Shown piece after piece: positions 25,493-35,153 of a stretch of DNA of 64,000 nucleotides; positions within the stretch are counted from its first letter, which is position 1; each line of letters begins with the position of its first letter. The notes below the pieces were generated by a model. It saw only the letters and a list, made by a program, of their open reading frames with translations, ran no database searches and was not told where the DNA came from. Made by a program: the position numbers and the translations under genes. The stretch covers positions 241,377 through 305,376 of the forward strand of contig NZ_JACXXN010000007.1 in NCBI RefSeq assembly GCF_014904695.1, read 5' to 3'. The DNA comes from Nostoc sp. MG11 (GTDB lineage: Bacteria > Cyanobacteriota > Cyanobacteriia > Cyanobacteriales > Nostocaceae).

Positions 25493-25954
25493 ATGACTAA
25501 ACTCATTTTGCTGATTGGCCTTCCTGGTAGCGGTAAGTCAACTTTGGCAAAACAATTACTGACAGAATGCCCCCAAATGCAGCTAATTTGTACGGATGCT
25601 ATTCGGGGGCAACTGTTCGGTTCACAAGCAATTCAAGGGCCGTGGCTGCTGATTTGGCGTGAAATTCAGCGGCAATTTCAGCAAGCGATCGCCGTAGATA
25701 AGACGGCAATTTATGACGCCACCAACGCCCAGCGACGCCATCGCCGTGAACTGATCGCCCTAGCCCAGGATGTGGGCTTTACTCACATAACTGGGATTTG
25801 GGTGGATACGCCAGTTTGGCTGTGTTTGGCACGTAATAAAAGGCGATCACGCCAGGTTCCTGAAGAAATTATCTTGCGGATGCACCGTCAACTCCGGGAT
25901 GCTCCCCCAAGCCTAGAAGAAGGAATAGACTGCCTAATTCACTTAAAAGGATGA
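25493..25954 (+). CDS. P-loop kinase of the polynucleotide-kinase-like family
   Basis: This 153-residue protein opens with a Walker A motif, IGLPGSGKSTLAKQLL. The second strand, LICTDAIRGQLFG, carries the substrate-binding Asp of T4-PNK-like kinases. YDATNAQRRHRRELI and the lid region WLCLARNKRRSRQVPEEI are also typical. Such stand-alone kinases phosphorylate small molecules or nucleic-acid ends; the substrate is not evident here. It follows glgC after a repeat array and may share its transcript, but no functional link is known. Confidence 0.82.
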   Translation: MTKLILLIGLPGSGKSTLAKQLLTECPQMQLICTDAIRGQLFGSQAIQGPWLLIWREIQRQFQQAIAVDKTAIYDATNAQRRHRRELIALAQDVGFTHITGIWVDTPVWLCLARNKRRSRQVPEEIILRMHRQLRDAPPSLEEGIDCLIHLKG

Positions 25955-26120
25955 TGAGAGTACGGGAATTGCGCTGACATGGTGAGCGAGAACCACACTT
26001 GCTTTTCTGTATTGTTTGTTAATTTAAAATCAGAGTATTTTTGTTTGGCATTATACCTGGCAAACAACAAATCTCATATCTTAAAAAAATATAAGGGAAT
26101 TTATATTAGGAGGCTGGTAG

Positions 26121-27116
26121 ATGGCTACAACTGACTTTAAAGACTATTACGCTATTTTGGGAGTTAGTAAGACTGCCAGTCCAGAGGAAATTAAACAAGC
26201 CTTTCGTAAACTAGCTCGCAAGTTTCACCCTGATGTTAACCCAAACAACAAACAGGCTGAAGCACGCTTTAAAGAAGTTAACGAAGCCTACGAAGTTTTA
26301 TCAGATCCAGACAAGCGCAAAAAATATGACCAATTTGGTCAATATTGGAAACAGGCTGGTGAAGGTTTCCCGTCCGGCGGTGTCGGCGTCGATATGGGTG
26401 GCTTTGACTTCAGTCAATACGGCAATTTTGATGAGTTTATCAATGAATTGCTAGGACGTTTCGGTGGTAGTACTCCTCGTAGTGGGCGACAAAGCTACTC
26501 TTACCGCACTTCTACAAGTGCGCCAAGTGGTTTTGGTGGCTTTAACGATTTTGGTTTTCAGGATGCAGGTGGGGGCGCAATCCAAGATAGTGAAGCTGCG
26601 ATCGCTCTTACTTTTTCGGAAGCGTTTCATGGTGTGCAAAAGCGCTTTAGTTTAGGCAATGAAACACTAGATGTTCGCATTCCCGCAGGAGCTAAACCGG
26701 GTACTCGTCTACGTGTGCGGGGCAAAGGTCAAGTTAACCCAATGACCCAACAACGAGGAGATTTATACTTAAAAATCGAATTACAACCGCACCCGTTCTT
26801 CCAAATTGAAGGCGATAATCTTGTCTGTGAAGTAGCAATCACCCCAGATGAAGCCGCTCTTGGAGCATCTATTGATGTACCCACACCTGATGGTACAGTT
26901 GATGTTAAGTTGCCTGCGGGGGTGCGCTCTGGTCAATCCTTGCGTTTACGTGGTAAAGGTTGGCCTCTAGCCAAAGGTGGACGCGGTGATCAGTTGGTGA
27001 AGGTGGCGATCGTTCCACCAAAAGAACTTAGCCAACAAGAGCGGGAGTATTATGAAAAAATTCGGGCTATACGTACTTATAATCCCCGCAGCCATTTGCA
27101 ACAGGTTAGGCTATGA
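26121..27116 (+). CDS. DnaJ-type co-chaperone without zinc finger (CbpA-like)
   Basis: The 331-residue protein has a J-domain at residues 5-70 with the HPD motif in KFHPDVNP, which stimulates DnaK ATPase. A Gly/Phe-rich linker follows (about 75-155), then the two beta-sandwich substrate-binding domains ([38 protein letters not shown]). The four CxxCxGxG zinc repeats of canonical DnaJ are absent, so this is a type II/CbpA-like member. AGGAGG precedes the ATG at good distance. It stands alone, with no dnaK or grpE nearby. Confidence 0.92.
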   Translation: MATTDFKDYYAILGVSKTASPEEIKQAFRKLARKFHPDVNPNNKQAEARFKEVNEAYEVLSDPDKRKKYDQFGQYWKQAGEGFPSGGVGVDMGGFDFSQYGNFDEFINELLGRFGGSTPRSGRQSYSYRTSTSAPSGFGGFNDFGFQDAGGGAIQDSEAAIALTFSEAFHGVQKRFSLGNETLDVRIPAGAKPGTRLRVRGKGQVNPMTQQRGDLYLKIELQPHPFFQIEGDNLVCEVAITPDEAALGASIDVPTPDGTVDVKLPAGVRSGQSLRLRGKGWPLAKGGRGDQLVKVAIVPPKELSQQEREYYEKIRAIRTYNPRSHLQQVRL

Positions 27117-27128
27117 CGATTTTTGCAA

Positions 27129-27179
27129 TGTAGAGACGCGTTAGCAAAGCGGCATGAATTAAAATTTCGCGTCTCTACA
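27129..27179. repeat. Inverted repeat TGTAGAGACGCG
   Basis: TGTAGAGACGCG (27129-27140) and CGCGTCTCTACA (27168-27179) are perfect 12-bp arms just after the DnaJ-type gene. The unit resembles dispersed Nostoc palindromes and the GAGACGTAGC hairpin at 17363-17387. Confidence 0.65.
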
Positions 27180-27358
27180 CCTACTGTTTATGAATTTACT
27201 TTAATCTTTTAATTTGCATTCTATGGCGCTATCAAAGACTTAAAAGCTTCCACCTACAGGGTAATAAAGAGCCGAAAAAGCGAATCAATAAAGTTTTACA
27301 GGTACTTTGGTTATGATAAGAGTTTCCTAAACTGACACGGCATTACCTTGACTACAAT

Positions 27359-27901
27359 TTAAACTAAATCGAATTGTTCTAACAATGTCTCAATACTAGC
27401 GTTGTGATCCAGGAAAGAAAATAAATGCCAGTAGCGAAGTTTTCCCTCTTTATCTAATATAAACTGTGCTGGTAAAGGCGCTCCCAGTGCTTGCCCCACT
27501 TGATAGGTGCGAAATACTCGACAACTAGGATCACTCAGCAATGGCATTTTTAAACCTAAATCCCTAACAACTATTTGACTCTGCCGCTCGTCGGTACTAG
27601 TAATCATCAAAACTTCTACGCCACGATTTTTAAATTGCTCATAGTTTTCATTCAAAGCTTTGATGTGAGGAAAGCAAAAGGGGCAATATTGCTTTTCAGT
27701 AAAAATGCGAGTAAAGGCAAGTAACACTGGTTGCTTACCTTGATAATCAGATAATTTTACTAACGTTCCGTTGGTAATATCTGGTAGTTGAAAATCTGGC
27801 GTGTTTACTCCCAATCTGAGTTTATTTGTAGCTGGAACTGGTAAAAAATTGTGGAAAAAACGTTTATTTAATAAACCACTAAAATCAGTTGAAGTCAGCA
27901 T
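27359..27901 (-). CDS. AhpC/TSA-family peroxiredoxin-like protein
   Basis: The 180-residue thioredoxin-fold protein has KQYCPFCFPHIKAL with a CxxC pair in place of the usual single peroxidatic Cys motif. VEVLMITSTDERQ and PLLSDPSCRVFRTYQVG follow, as in peroxiredoxin-like (AhpC/TSA, Q-type-like) proteins. It probably reduces peroxides or acts as a thiol oxidoreductase in the cytosol. It lies near the 2-Cys peroxiredoxin gene on the same strand with a 157-bp gap, so it has related function but probably separate regulation. The exact subclass is uncertain. Confidence 0.8.
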   Translation of the reverse strand: MLTSTDFSGLLNKRFFHNFLPVPATNKLRLGVNTPDFQLPDITNGTLVKLSDYQGKQPVLLAFTRIFTEKQYCPFCFPHIKALNENYEQFKNRGVEVLMITSTDERQSQIVVRDLGLKMPLLSDPSCRVFRTYQVGQALGAPLPAQFILDKEGKLRYWHLFSFLDHNASIETLLEQFDLV

Positions 27902-28058
27902 ACTTTTATCATTGATTATTTAAATACTATTTTACGAAAAAACCACAGATAGACACGGGGGTTGATACTGTTTAATATGTATCTGTGTTTATCTGTGGTT
28001 ATAATAATTGTGCTTTCAACTTGCAGTAGGCTCGGTTGAAGTTAATAGCAAGCGTAAT

Positions 28059-28670
28059 TTAGACAGCAGCGAAGTAGACTTTCGACTTCACTGGGTCAGG
28101 AACCATTGTTTGATCACCTGGTTGCCAACCAGCTGGGCAAACTTCGTCAGGATGAGACTGTACATACTGAATTGCTTGCAATGTCCGCAGGGTTTCATCG
28201 ACACTACGACCAAAAGCTAAGTTGTTGATAGTGGCGTGCTGTATGATACCATCTTTGTCGATGATGAACAGACCACGCAAGGCAATGCCTGCTGCTGGGT
28301 CAAGTACGTTATAAGCGGCGCTAATTTCTTTCTTGATGTCAGAGACTAGAGGATAATTCAGGTCGCCGACTCCACCAGACTTGCGATCAGTTTGAATCCA
28401 AGCGAGGTGAGAGAATTCGCTATCTACAGAAGCCCCAAGGACTTCTGTATTGATTTTCTTGAATTCTTCGTAGCGATCGCTAAATGCTGTGATTTCAGTG
28501 GGGCAAACAAAGGTAAAGTCTAGGGGATAGAAAAACAGGATGACATACTTACCGCGATAATCGGAAAGTTTGATTGTCTTAAATTCTTGATCTACCACAG
28601 CCGTTGCTGTGAAATCGGGAGCCTGTTGACCAACGCGAAGGCTTCCTTCTGTTCCGTAAGTGAGGGACAT
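28059..28670 (-). CDS. Typical 2-Cys peroxiredoxin
   Basis: The 203-residue enzyme reduces hydrogen peroxide and alkyl hydroperoxides using thioredoxin. The peroxidatic Cys lies in [16 protein letters not shown] and the resolving Cys in [14 protein letters not shown] near the end. [13 protein letters not shown] (GGLG-like) and the C-terminal YF-containing VYFAAV region resemble the plant/cyanobacterial type that is prone to overoxidation. The leader upstream is purine-rich (GGAGAAAT before ATG). Close to chloroplast 2-Cys Prx. Confidence 0.94.
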   Translation of the reverse strand: MSLTYGTEGSLRVGQQAPDFTATAVVDQEFKTIKLSDYRGKYVILFFYPLDFTFVCPTEITAFSDRYEEFKKINTEVLGASVDSEFSHLAWIQTDRKSGGVGDLNYPLVSDIKKEISAAYNVLDPAAGIALRGLFIIDKDGIIQHATINNLAFGRSVDETLRTLQAIQYVQSHPDEVCPAGWQPGDQTMVPDPVKSKVYFAAV

Positions 28671-28807
28671 GAACTTATTTCTCCTTCAACTTATATCCAT
28701 TTAGTAGCGTCGGAATTCGGGTAAGTTTTACTCACCCGTCTGCGCTCTCACAGTTTAATTACGATCTGTTACGACTATATCATAGTCATAACGATTTTGA
28801 GTAGCAA

Positions 28808-30916
28808 ATGGCTGATTTAGATACAAGAGAATGGTTGCTTACTAATGGCTTAGGAAGTTTTGCCAGTGGTACGGTTTCTGATGTTCGTACACGCACTTAT
28901 CACGGTTGGCTATTTGCCGCTACAAACCCGCCTTCTGGGCGCACTCTGCTGATTTCCCACTTAGAAGCTAGCTTAGAAGTACTAGGGGAAGTTGTGGCTC
29001 TGGGGACAAATTTTTGGAGCAATCGTCAGATTGAGCCGACAGGCTATGAATTGCTGCGCTGTTTTGATATTAACCCAGTTCCAAAATGGATTTGGGGCAA
29101 GGATAATTGGCAGCTAGCTAGACAATTGGTAATGCCTTACGGGTTAGTGGGAACAGAGGAGAAGTTGGGAAAATGGGGCGAGAGGGGGGAAGTAGAACAG
29201 ACCAATGCCCAATCCCAATTTTCCCACAGGATTTTGATTCAATATCGCTATGAGGGAATTGACGCGGCAATATTACGCCTGCGACTGTTAATCGCCGATC
29301 GCGGCTTTCACAGCCAGCAAACTGCCAGTCCAGAATTGCAGTTCTCGCAATTGCTAGGGCAAAAACAAGTATGTCTACAAGCGATAAATGCTGGGCACTT
29401 CGGCACAACTTGGCACTTGCGCTGGACACAAGGCAACTATCAACCAGATGCAGTTTGGTATTGGAATTATGGATTACCAGAAGAGACGCAACGGGGATTA
29501 AGCGATCGCGAAGACCTCTACAGCCCTGGTTACTTGAGTGTCACTCTCCAGCCCGGAGATACAGTGACTCTAGAAGCACGGGTAGGTTTTCCCGATCCAT
29601 TGGCAGGTATCCTCACCCCTGAAACCTTTGCAGAAGCAGTAGAAGCAGATCAAGAACGACTCTCTCAGATTTTTGGATGGGGGAAACAAGAAGAGGGGCA
29701 CATAGAGAGAAAGGGAGAGGAGGGGAAAGAACAATTAAAAATTACTCCCCCACTCCTTCAGTCCCTAACCTGGCAGCAACTACTTAAAGCAGGCGATCAA
29801 TTTATCGTCTATCGAGCTTCAATTGCTGGCCCCACGATCATTGCTGGTTATCACTGGTTTGATGACTGGGGGCGTGATACCTTGATTGCCTTACCGGGGT
29901 TAGCGCTAGTTCCACAGCGCTTTGATCTGGCAAAAGGACTATTGCGAACTTTTGGGCATTACTGTCGCAACGGTTTAATTCCTAATACATTTCCTGATGT
30001 CGATGGCGAACCGTCTTATAACAGTATTGATGCAGCCCTGTGGTGGATTGAAACTTTAGGACTTTATTTAGAAGCTACCCAAGACTGGCAATTTCTGGCA
30101 GAGCAATTTCCCATAGTGCAGCAAATCCACAAAGCTTTTGTTGGTGGTACGCGCTACAATATTCAGGCTGATGCCACTGATGGGCTGATTGGTTGGGATG
30201 CTCGCAGTGTAGCCCTTACCTGGATGGATGTAGTGATTGGAGCAGAACCCGTCACTCCTCGTTGCGGAAAGCCTGTGGAAATCAACGCGCTCTGGTATTC
30301 TGCTTTATGTTGGGTTAGTCAGTGGGCAGAACGCCTGAGCCAGCTTCAATTTGGCGAACCAGTTCGTCTAGCTAAGCAAGCGCAGCGTTATGCCCAGCAA
30401 GCACAACAAGTGAAACTCTCTCTACAAAAGTTCTGGAATCCGCAACTAGGCTACTTGTACGATACTATCGAACCGGACGATCGCCGAAATTTTCAAATTC
30501 GTCCCAATGCTGTTTTGGCACTGTCGCTGCACCATTGTGGGTTTTCTCCACAGCAAGGATGCCAAATATTGGATCTAGCAACCACCAGCTTACTTACTCC
30601 TTATGGTCTTCGTAGCCTTGATCCAGGCGATCCAGAATACATAGGGAAGTGCGCGGGCGGCCCCCATGCTCGCGATCACGCCTACCACCAAGGTACTGTT
30701 TGGAGTTGGCTGATTGGCCCTTATATTCTTGCTTGGCAACGGTTTTACCCAAATCAACCACTACCTTTTGATTGGCAACTCCTGCTGAATCATTTCCTAT
30801 CTGATGCTTGCCTTGGCTCTATCTCTGAGATTTTCGATGGCGATCCACCTCATACACCCAGAGGTGCGATCGCTCAAGCTTGGTCTGTTGCTGAAGTGAT
30901 CCGCCACATAAAATAG
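28808..30916 (+). CDS. Glycogen debranching enzyme, amylo-alpha-1,6-glucosidase (GH133)
   Basis: The 702-residue protein has an N-terminal beta-sandwich (TREWLLTNGLGSFASGTVSD; TYHGWLFA) and a C-terminal alpha/alpha barrel. The barrel has the GH133 signatures GYHWFDDWGRDTLI, TFPDVDGEPSYNSIDAALW and GWDARSVALTWMD. It should remove alpha-1,6 branch points during glycogen breakdown, complementing the GH13 enzyme at 19712-21169. Two low-complexity segments (about residues 115-140 and 295-315) are coded by purine-rich, partly palindromic DNA that looks like intergenic repeats inserted in frame. Related enzymes lack such stretches as far as I know. Confidence 0.9.
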   Translation: MADLDTREWLLTNGLGSFASGTVSDVRTRTYHGWLFAATNPPSGRTLLISHLEASLEVLGEVVALGTNFWSNRQIEPTGYELLRCFDINPVPKWIWGKDNWQLARQLVMPYGLVGTEEKLGKWGERGEVEQTNAQSQFSHRILIQYRYEGIDAAILRLRLLIADRGFHSQQTASPELQFSQLLGQKQVCLQAINAGHFGTTWHLRWTQGNYQPDAVWYWNYGLPEETQRGLSDREDLYSPGYLSVTLQPGDTVTLEARVGFPDPLAGILTPETFAEAVEADQERLSQIFGWGKQEEGHIERKGEEGKEQLKITPPLLQSLTWQQLLKAGDQFIVYRASIAGPTIIAGYHWFDDWGRDTLIALPGLALVPQRFDLAKGLLRTFGHYCRNGLIPNTFPDVDGEPSYNSIDAALWWIETLGLYLEATQDWQFLAEQFPIVQQIHKAFVGGTRYNIQADATDGLIGWDARSVALTWMDVVIGAEPVTPRCGKPVEINALWYSALCWVSQWAERLSQLQFGEPVRLAKQAQRYAQQAQQVKLSLQKFWNPQLGYLYDTIEPDDRRNFQIRPNAVLALSLHHCGFSPQQGCQILDLATTSLLTPYGLRSLDPGDPEYIGKCAGGPHARDHAYHQGTVWSWLIGPYILAWQRFYPNQPLPFDWQLLLNHFLSDACLGSISEIFDGDPPHTPRGAIAQAWSVAEVIRHIK
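29166..29226. repeat. Palindromic repeat inside the GH133 coding sequence
   Basis: TGGGAAAAT (29166-29174) and ATTTTCCCA (29218-29226) bracket G-rich then C-rich DNA of the kind seen between genes here. It keeps the frame and codes a Gly/Glu/Gln-rich loop. A second purine-rich stretch lies at about 29688-29762. Confidence 0.55.
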
Positions 30917-31045
30917 TGCTGAGTTTTGAGTTGCTGAGTATTAGAGCTAGTTTTTAAATTTAGAGTCAAAACTCCCTGCTAAAGGGTAATCAAGGCTAGT
31001 CTAGACTCACTTGTCGCTCAGCATTTACTACTCATAACTTTTAAA

Positions 31046-31119
31046 TGGCTCAGGTCGGATTTGAACCAACGACCCCAGGCTTATGAGTCCCGTGCTCTAA
31101 CCAACTGAGCTACTGAGCC
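31046..31119 (-). tRNA. tRNA-Met (anticodon CAT, elongator type)
   Basis: The minus strand starts GGCTCAGTAGCTCAGTTGG and ends with CTGAGCC plus discriminator A. The acceptor stem is perfect, the D-arm reads GCTC...GAGC, the anticodon loop has CTCATAA, and the T-arm has GGTTCAAATCC. The sequence resembles elongator tRNA-Met. A lysidine-modified tRNA-Ile (CAT) cannot be excluded by eye. Confidence 0.92.
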
Positions 31120-31234
31120 AAATTTATTTACATCGTTATCTAGCCTAGCACACAAATTTGCTTAAGGCTAGTTTGTTTTGCGATTAATTTTTCTATTGCT
31201 AAGTTTCTTTCTATTGAGATGATAGACAGCAAAT

Positions 31235-31253
31235 GAGGGAGTTTACCTCCCTC
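31235..31253 (-). terminator. Hairpin after the M23 peptidase gene
   Basis: GAGGGAG and CTCCCTC form seven perfect pairs around a five-base loop, 40 bp past the stop of the M23 gene. There is no long T-run after it, so it may be a weak terminator. Confidence 0.45.
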
Positions 31254-31292
31254 AACAAACAAAGCAATTTTTTCGATAGAGACAACTAAGAA

Positions 31293-33689
31293 TTAGAGAC
31301 GTTCTTGGGGAAGCATGGCTATTGGGTTAACTGCGCCCTTGCCTGATGCATGAATTTCAAAATGGCTGTGTGGACCAGTACTGTGGCCAGTGGTACCCAT
31401 TAAAGCAATTGTTGATCCTTGGCTTACCTGCTGACCAGGTTGCACCAGAATCTTGCTGTTATGAGCATAGCGAGTCATGCTACCGTCAGGATGGCGAATT
31501 TCGACGAGTTTGCCGTAGCCACCGCTATTCCAGCCAGCTTTTTCTACTGTACCCTCTGCTGAGGCAATAATTGGCGTACCAGTGGAGTTAGCAATATCAA
31601 TTCCTTTGTGCATTCTTCCCCAGCGCCAGCCATAGCCAGAAGTAAGAACACCCTTCGCTGGCCAAGTAAAAGCTACAGACGAAGTAGATGGGGGGGGTAC
31701 AGTTTCGTCAATTGACCGGGGTAGGTATTGATCTACTGCTGCCAAAGGCGGTATCGGTAGCTGTGGAGAAACTGTAGTTCCTCGCATCCTTCCTAGGGAA
31801 TCAGAAGAGTTTACACCAGCGGGTGGCGTTGCTATCTTCGTGCTAGATGGAATGCGAGAGGGAGTCCACTGACTAGCAGGCCCTAGATTGGGCAGATTGG
31901 GCAAGAATTCTGGATTTACTGGTTCACTAGTGGGTCTAGCAGCACGGAATTGAGGCTTAACGGGTTGGGCGCTATAGCTTGTAGTTCCAATGGGTGTCGG
32001 AACTGGAATCGGTATAGCAAGATTAGTTGGTCGAGAAGCAAAGTTAGATACTGAACTGAGATTATTAGGACTAGAAACTGGAATCTGTACCGCAGCAATA
32101 TTATTGGTTTCGGTAGCTTCTGGTACAACTAAGTTTCCAGACTGTTGAGCGCGATATTTCTCTTGTAATCTCTGGATTTCCGCTTGTAAGCTTTGCAGAC
32201 GTTCATTTTTTGCCCTTGCTACCTTTTGAGCCGGTTTTTTAGGCAGTTGTATTTCGGCAAAAGCTGTTGGTGGAATATCTCCACCGACGCCACGAGAAGT
32301 TGAGGTGTTAGAAGATGTTTTTGGAGCGAGGTTAGTATTTGCCTGAATCTGATTGTTCGCAGTTGTCGGTGTAGGGACGGGAATACTGCTGTTGTCGGCA
32401 ATAACTGGTAGTTGTGAAGCAACAGGTAGGTTTAAGTTGACGCCAGCTGTGTTCACAGGATTAGTGGCTAATTTGGCAGTGCTACTGGACTGCCTAAAAC
32501 TGGGCTTAAACGGTACAGTTGTGTCAACTTGAGCAGTGGGAATAATCAGTTTTTGACTGATTTGCAATTGGTTGGGGTTGTTAAGACTATTTACCTTGAC
32601 TAGTTCTGATACTGAAGTGCCGTGATGGTTAGCGATCGCTGCTAGTGTATCTCCAGGCTTAACTTCGTATGCTGTTGAAGCTGATGCCACAACTGTTGGT
32701 GTAGCTGGTGCAGGTGTTGTTACTTGCTGAACAGAAGCATTCGTCTCTTGCTTTTGTTTTAACCTCGATATCAGACTGGCTTTGCTTGCATCAGCCGTTG
32801 TTTCCGATTGGGTTAATACAGTTTTCTCAACTACAGTCGATGACTGCGCCAACTCAATACCAGCTTGTGATAAATTTTTGCTCTCCCCAGACCGCAACTC
32901 CGCCAGGCTCTTTCTTAAACGGTTCGATTTTTCTTGTAAGCGATTTAGTGCAAACTCTTGTTGTGCTTTAAGTTGTGCATTAATTTCCCCGTTTGCTGTG
33001 TCAGATGCCAATGCTTGTGGTCGAGCAGTCAGGGATGTGTTTCTACCATCAGTAATACTGTCAGTGCTAGAGGATTTTTGTGTCGTCTCAGATAGCTTGT
33101 TGACTGTTTGGAAACCAGTATTACCTGAAGTATTGCTTAGTCCCTGTGCTACTTGTGACTTTAGGTAGATGGAATTTTTATAAGTTGTTTGGGAAAGTGT
33201 TTCTGATACAGGAACTTGTACAGACATTCCACTTGCCGCAACTTGCCATTTAGCTTCAAGCCCAGGCACTTGTGAAACTGCTGTTGGTTCCACTATGACA
33301 GGATTTTCAGGCACGCTCGCTGATGAGACGGCTCGGGACTCCAGCTTTGTGGAGGCAAATTTCACCTCAGTGTCAGGAGCAGCCGGAATTGTTGAGGTTG
33401 CTTTTTGGCTACCTACAGGTGCAGCTGCTTGGGCTTGATCGCTTTGTCGAGTCACCAAAAGGCTGGTTGCTCCCATCGAGATTGCCAAGCCAATCATGGC
33501 AGCTTTTGTCCGCACCCGGCGGTTAACTTTTGGATTAATCACATTTAGCTCTTCTACCGGGGCATCATCGCTACTAGGGGTATTTTTCAACACAGCCTTC
33601 ACTCTCTTTTTCAATGCTCGTTTCAAAGACGACCTCCTATGATCACTAGCGCTTAACTGATCTCGATTTTTCAGCTGGATACTAGTCAA
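31293..33689 (-). CDS. LysM-M23 peptidoglycan endopeptidase (NlpD/EnvC-like)
   Basis: The 798-residue protein has a basic cytoplasmic head and a membrane segment (about residues 63-82, AAMIGLAISMGATSLLV). A long Ser/Thr/Gln-rich periplasmic linker with a short coiled coil follows. The LysM domain reads YEVKPGDTLAAIANHHG. The C-terminal M23 domain shows zinc-binding HKGIDI and HSHFEI around GYGWRWGRMH and RYAHNSKILVQPGQ. M23 proteins with LysM cut or regulate peptide cross-bridges at the septum or cell junctions. Both metal motifs look intact, so it is probably an active hydrolase rather than an inactive NlpD-type activator. It is monocistronic. Confidence 0.9.
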   Translation of the reverse strand: MTSIQLKNRDQLSASDHRRSSLKRALKKRVKAVLKNTPSSDDAPVEELNVINPKVNRRVRTKAAMIGLAISMGATSLLVTRQSDQAQAAAPVGSQKATSTIPAAPDTEVKFASTKLESRAVSSASVPENPVIVEPTAVSQVPGLEAKWQVAASGMSVQVPVSETLSQTTYKNSIYLKSQVAQGLSNTSGNTGFQTVNKLSETTQKSSSTDSITDGRNTSLTARPQALASDTANGEINAQLKAQQEFALNRLQEKSNRLRKSLAELRSGESKNLSQAGIELAQSSTVVEKTVLTQSETTADASKASLISRLKQKQETNASVQQVTTPAPATPTVVASASTAYEVKPGDTLAAIANHHGTSVSELVKVNSLNNPNQLQISQKLIIPTAQVDTTVPFKPSFRQSSSTAKLATNPVNTAGVNLNLPVASQLPVIADNSSIPVPTPTTANNQIQANTNLAPKTSSNTSTSRGVGGDIPPTAFAEIQLPKKPAQKVARAKNERLQSLQAEIQRLQEKYRAQQSGNLVVPEATETNNIAAVQIPVSSPNNLSSVSNFASRPTNLAIPIPVPTPIGTTSYSAQPVKPQFRAARPTSEPVNPEFLPNLPNLGPASQWTPSRIPSSTKIATPPAGVNSSDSLGRMRGTTVSPQLPIPPLAAVDQYLPRSIDETVPPPSTSSVAFTWPAKGVLTSGYGWRWGRMHKGIDIANSTGTPIIASAEGTVEKAGWNSGGYGKLVEIRHPDGSMTRYAHNSKILVQPGQQVSQGSTIALMGTTGHSTGPHSHFEIHASGKGAVNPIAMLPQERL

Positions 33690-34436
33690 TGATTTAGATC
33701 ACAACGAACGATAGATCAAGATCACAATTCACCAGAGATGCTTAAGCAAGATTAACCTGCTTCTCTGATTTAGACAAGTTCATACTTATTAGCAAAACTT
33801 AAAGTTGCCATACTTACTTGTCCGAACCACTCCTCACACACTTCACACATTTGAGACATTTGGTTTTGCTCTTTGCAGTTGTCCGCGCTTGTCTTGCTTC
33901 AATTGCGGTGACTAGACAAACACACATTTGCCAAGTCCACTGTCGCTGCCAGGAATTAAACTGCCGCGACTTCTGGAAAAGCGTTGTCCTCTACTGTAGA
34001 TATCTTCAAGATATTTCTACTAAATCCGTCTTCCCAACACGAGACTTTACGTTGATTATTCCCTAAAAAACAACCGTATGAACTCCCAGCTACTTTTGGG
34101 CTACTTTCCCAAGCTCATCGAGTCAAAATAGCTGAAATACATCATAAGACTGGGTTTTCCCGGTTTTGTTCCTGAATTTAGGATGATTCAAATTCATCAA
34201 AATCTATCATTCAAATTTGGTATTGCCCCGAATTTTATATACAAATTTCTTATAATATCCTTCCCCTATTCGTAAGTATCTTCTACTACAATTTGACCAT
34301 AAATTTCAATTTAAGTATATTAACTAAGATTATTGCTGTAACAAAAGAGATGTTTGCTGCTAAAATTCACTTGCTCAGTAAAATTTTGGCAAAGCTTAAA
34401 TATTTATACTTAAAAAGTTGTGAATAACGCTAAAAA
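33690..34436. other. Long gene-free region upstream of the M23 peptidase
   Basis: About 750 bp without a convincing gene on either strand. It holds a perfect dyad ATATCTT-C-AAGATAT at 34000-34014 and a CCACTCCTCACAC stretch at 33827-33839 that recalls the Yfr1 RNA core but lacks its stem-loops. The remainder is AT-rich. It probably carries a long leader and the promoter of the peptidase gene. Confidence 0.5.
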
Positions 34437-34898
34437 TTATTGTAAATAACCTAACTGGCGGCGGGCTTCAAACAAACCAATTGCTACACTTACTGACAGA
34501 TTCAAGCTGCGAACTCCTGGTTGGGCCATAGGAATGTATAGGTTAGCGTCAGTTGCGGAGAGGATGGTTGGTGTTAAACCTGTGGTTTCACTACCAAACA
34601 GCAGCCAATCATCTGCTTGAAACTGAAAGCTGACGTAATTAAAACTTCCACTGACCGTGAAACCTAACCATCTTCCTCCACGCTCTTGATGTATGATTTT
34701 AAAGGCTTCTAGCGATTCATGATAGTGCAGCTTGACGTACGGCCAGTAATCCAAACCAGCTCTTTTAAGGTAGCGATCGCTAATTTCAAATCCCAAAGGG
34801 CCCACCAAATGCAATTCCGTACCTGTAGCGGCACAAGTACGGGCAATATTACCTGTGTTGGGAGGGATTTGCGGGTTAACTAAGACTACCTGAGGCAT
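34437..34898 (-). CDS. trmL: tRNA (cytidine/uridine-34 2'-O)-methyltransferase, SPOUT family
   Basis: The 153-residue SpoU/TrmL-type enzyme has the three SPOUT motifs: NPQIPPNTGNIARTCAATG, LLFGSETTGL, and IPMAQPGVRSLNLSVSVAIG. The last two form the deep trefoil knot that binds SAM. TrmL methylates the wobble ribose of tRNA-Leu isoacceptors. Length matches the minimal family. It stands alone upstream of gshA on the same strand, about 255 bp from it. Confidence 0.92.
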   Translation of the reverse strand: MPQVVLVNPQIPPNTGNIARTCAATGTELHLVGPLGFEISDRYLKRAGLDYWPYVKLHYHESLEAFKIIHQERGGRWLGFTVSGSFNYVSFQFQADDWLLFGSETTGLTPTILSATDANLYIPMAQPGVRSLNLSVSVAIGLFEARRQLGYLQ

Positions 34899-35153
34899 TG
34901 TTCGGGAAACTTACGTATTGTATAAAATAATATATTATGAATGTGAAATCTACCAAAGGGTAGAGGTGATATATAGGTTTTATTAATAATCACCAAGCGA
35001 TCGCCATCGATTAGATTTTTAAAATAAACAATAAATAATCTCAGAACATTATCTGAGAGTATGCTTGGACAACTACATAATGTAGTTGCCAGTATCTTTA
35101 TCAAATACCAGCAACTCCAAGAAAATATACCATTTGTCAGACGGCAGCAGATG

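Noticed and set aside
33820..33880. CCACTCCTCACAC resembling the conserved core of the cyanobacterial small RNA Yfr1
   Set aside because: Neither the 5' stem-loop nor the 3' terminator stem-loop that frame this core in Yfr1 can be formed from the flanking sequence, so it is probably chance.
33690..34140. ydaO (c-di-AMP) riboswitch upstream of the M23 peptidase
   Set aside because: This regulator often precedes cell-wall hydrolase genes, but the conserved GGGGACCCA, GGGGUGAAU and CCGAACCCG blocks are not found on the minus strand.
34886..35104. 72-codon frame upstream of trmL
   Set aside because: Its composition is not protein-like, and it overlaps the trmL start with no ribosome site.
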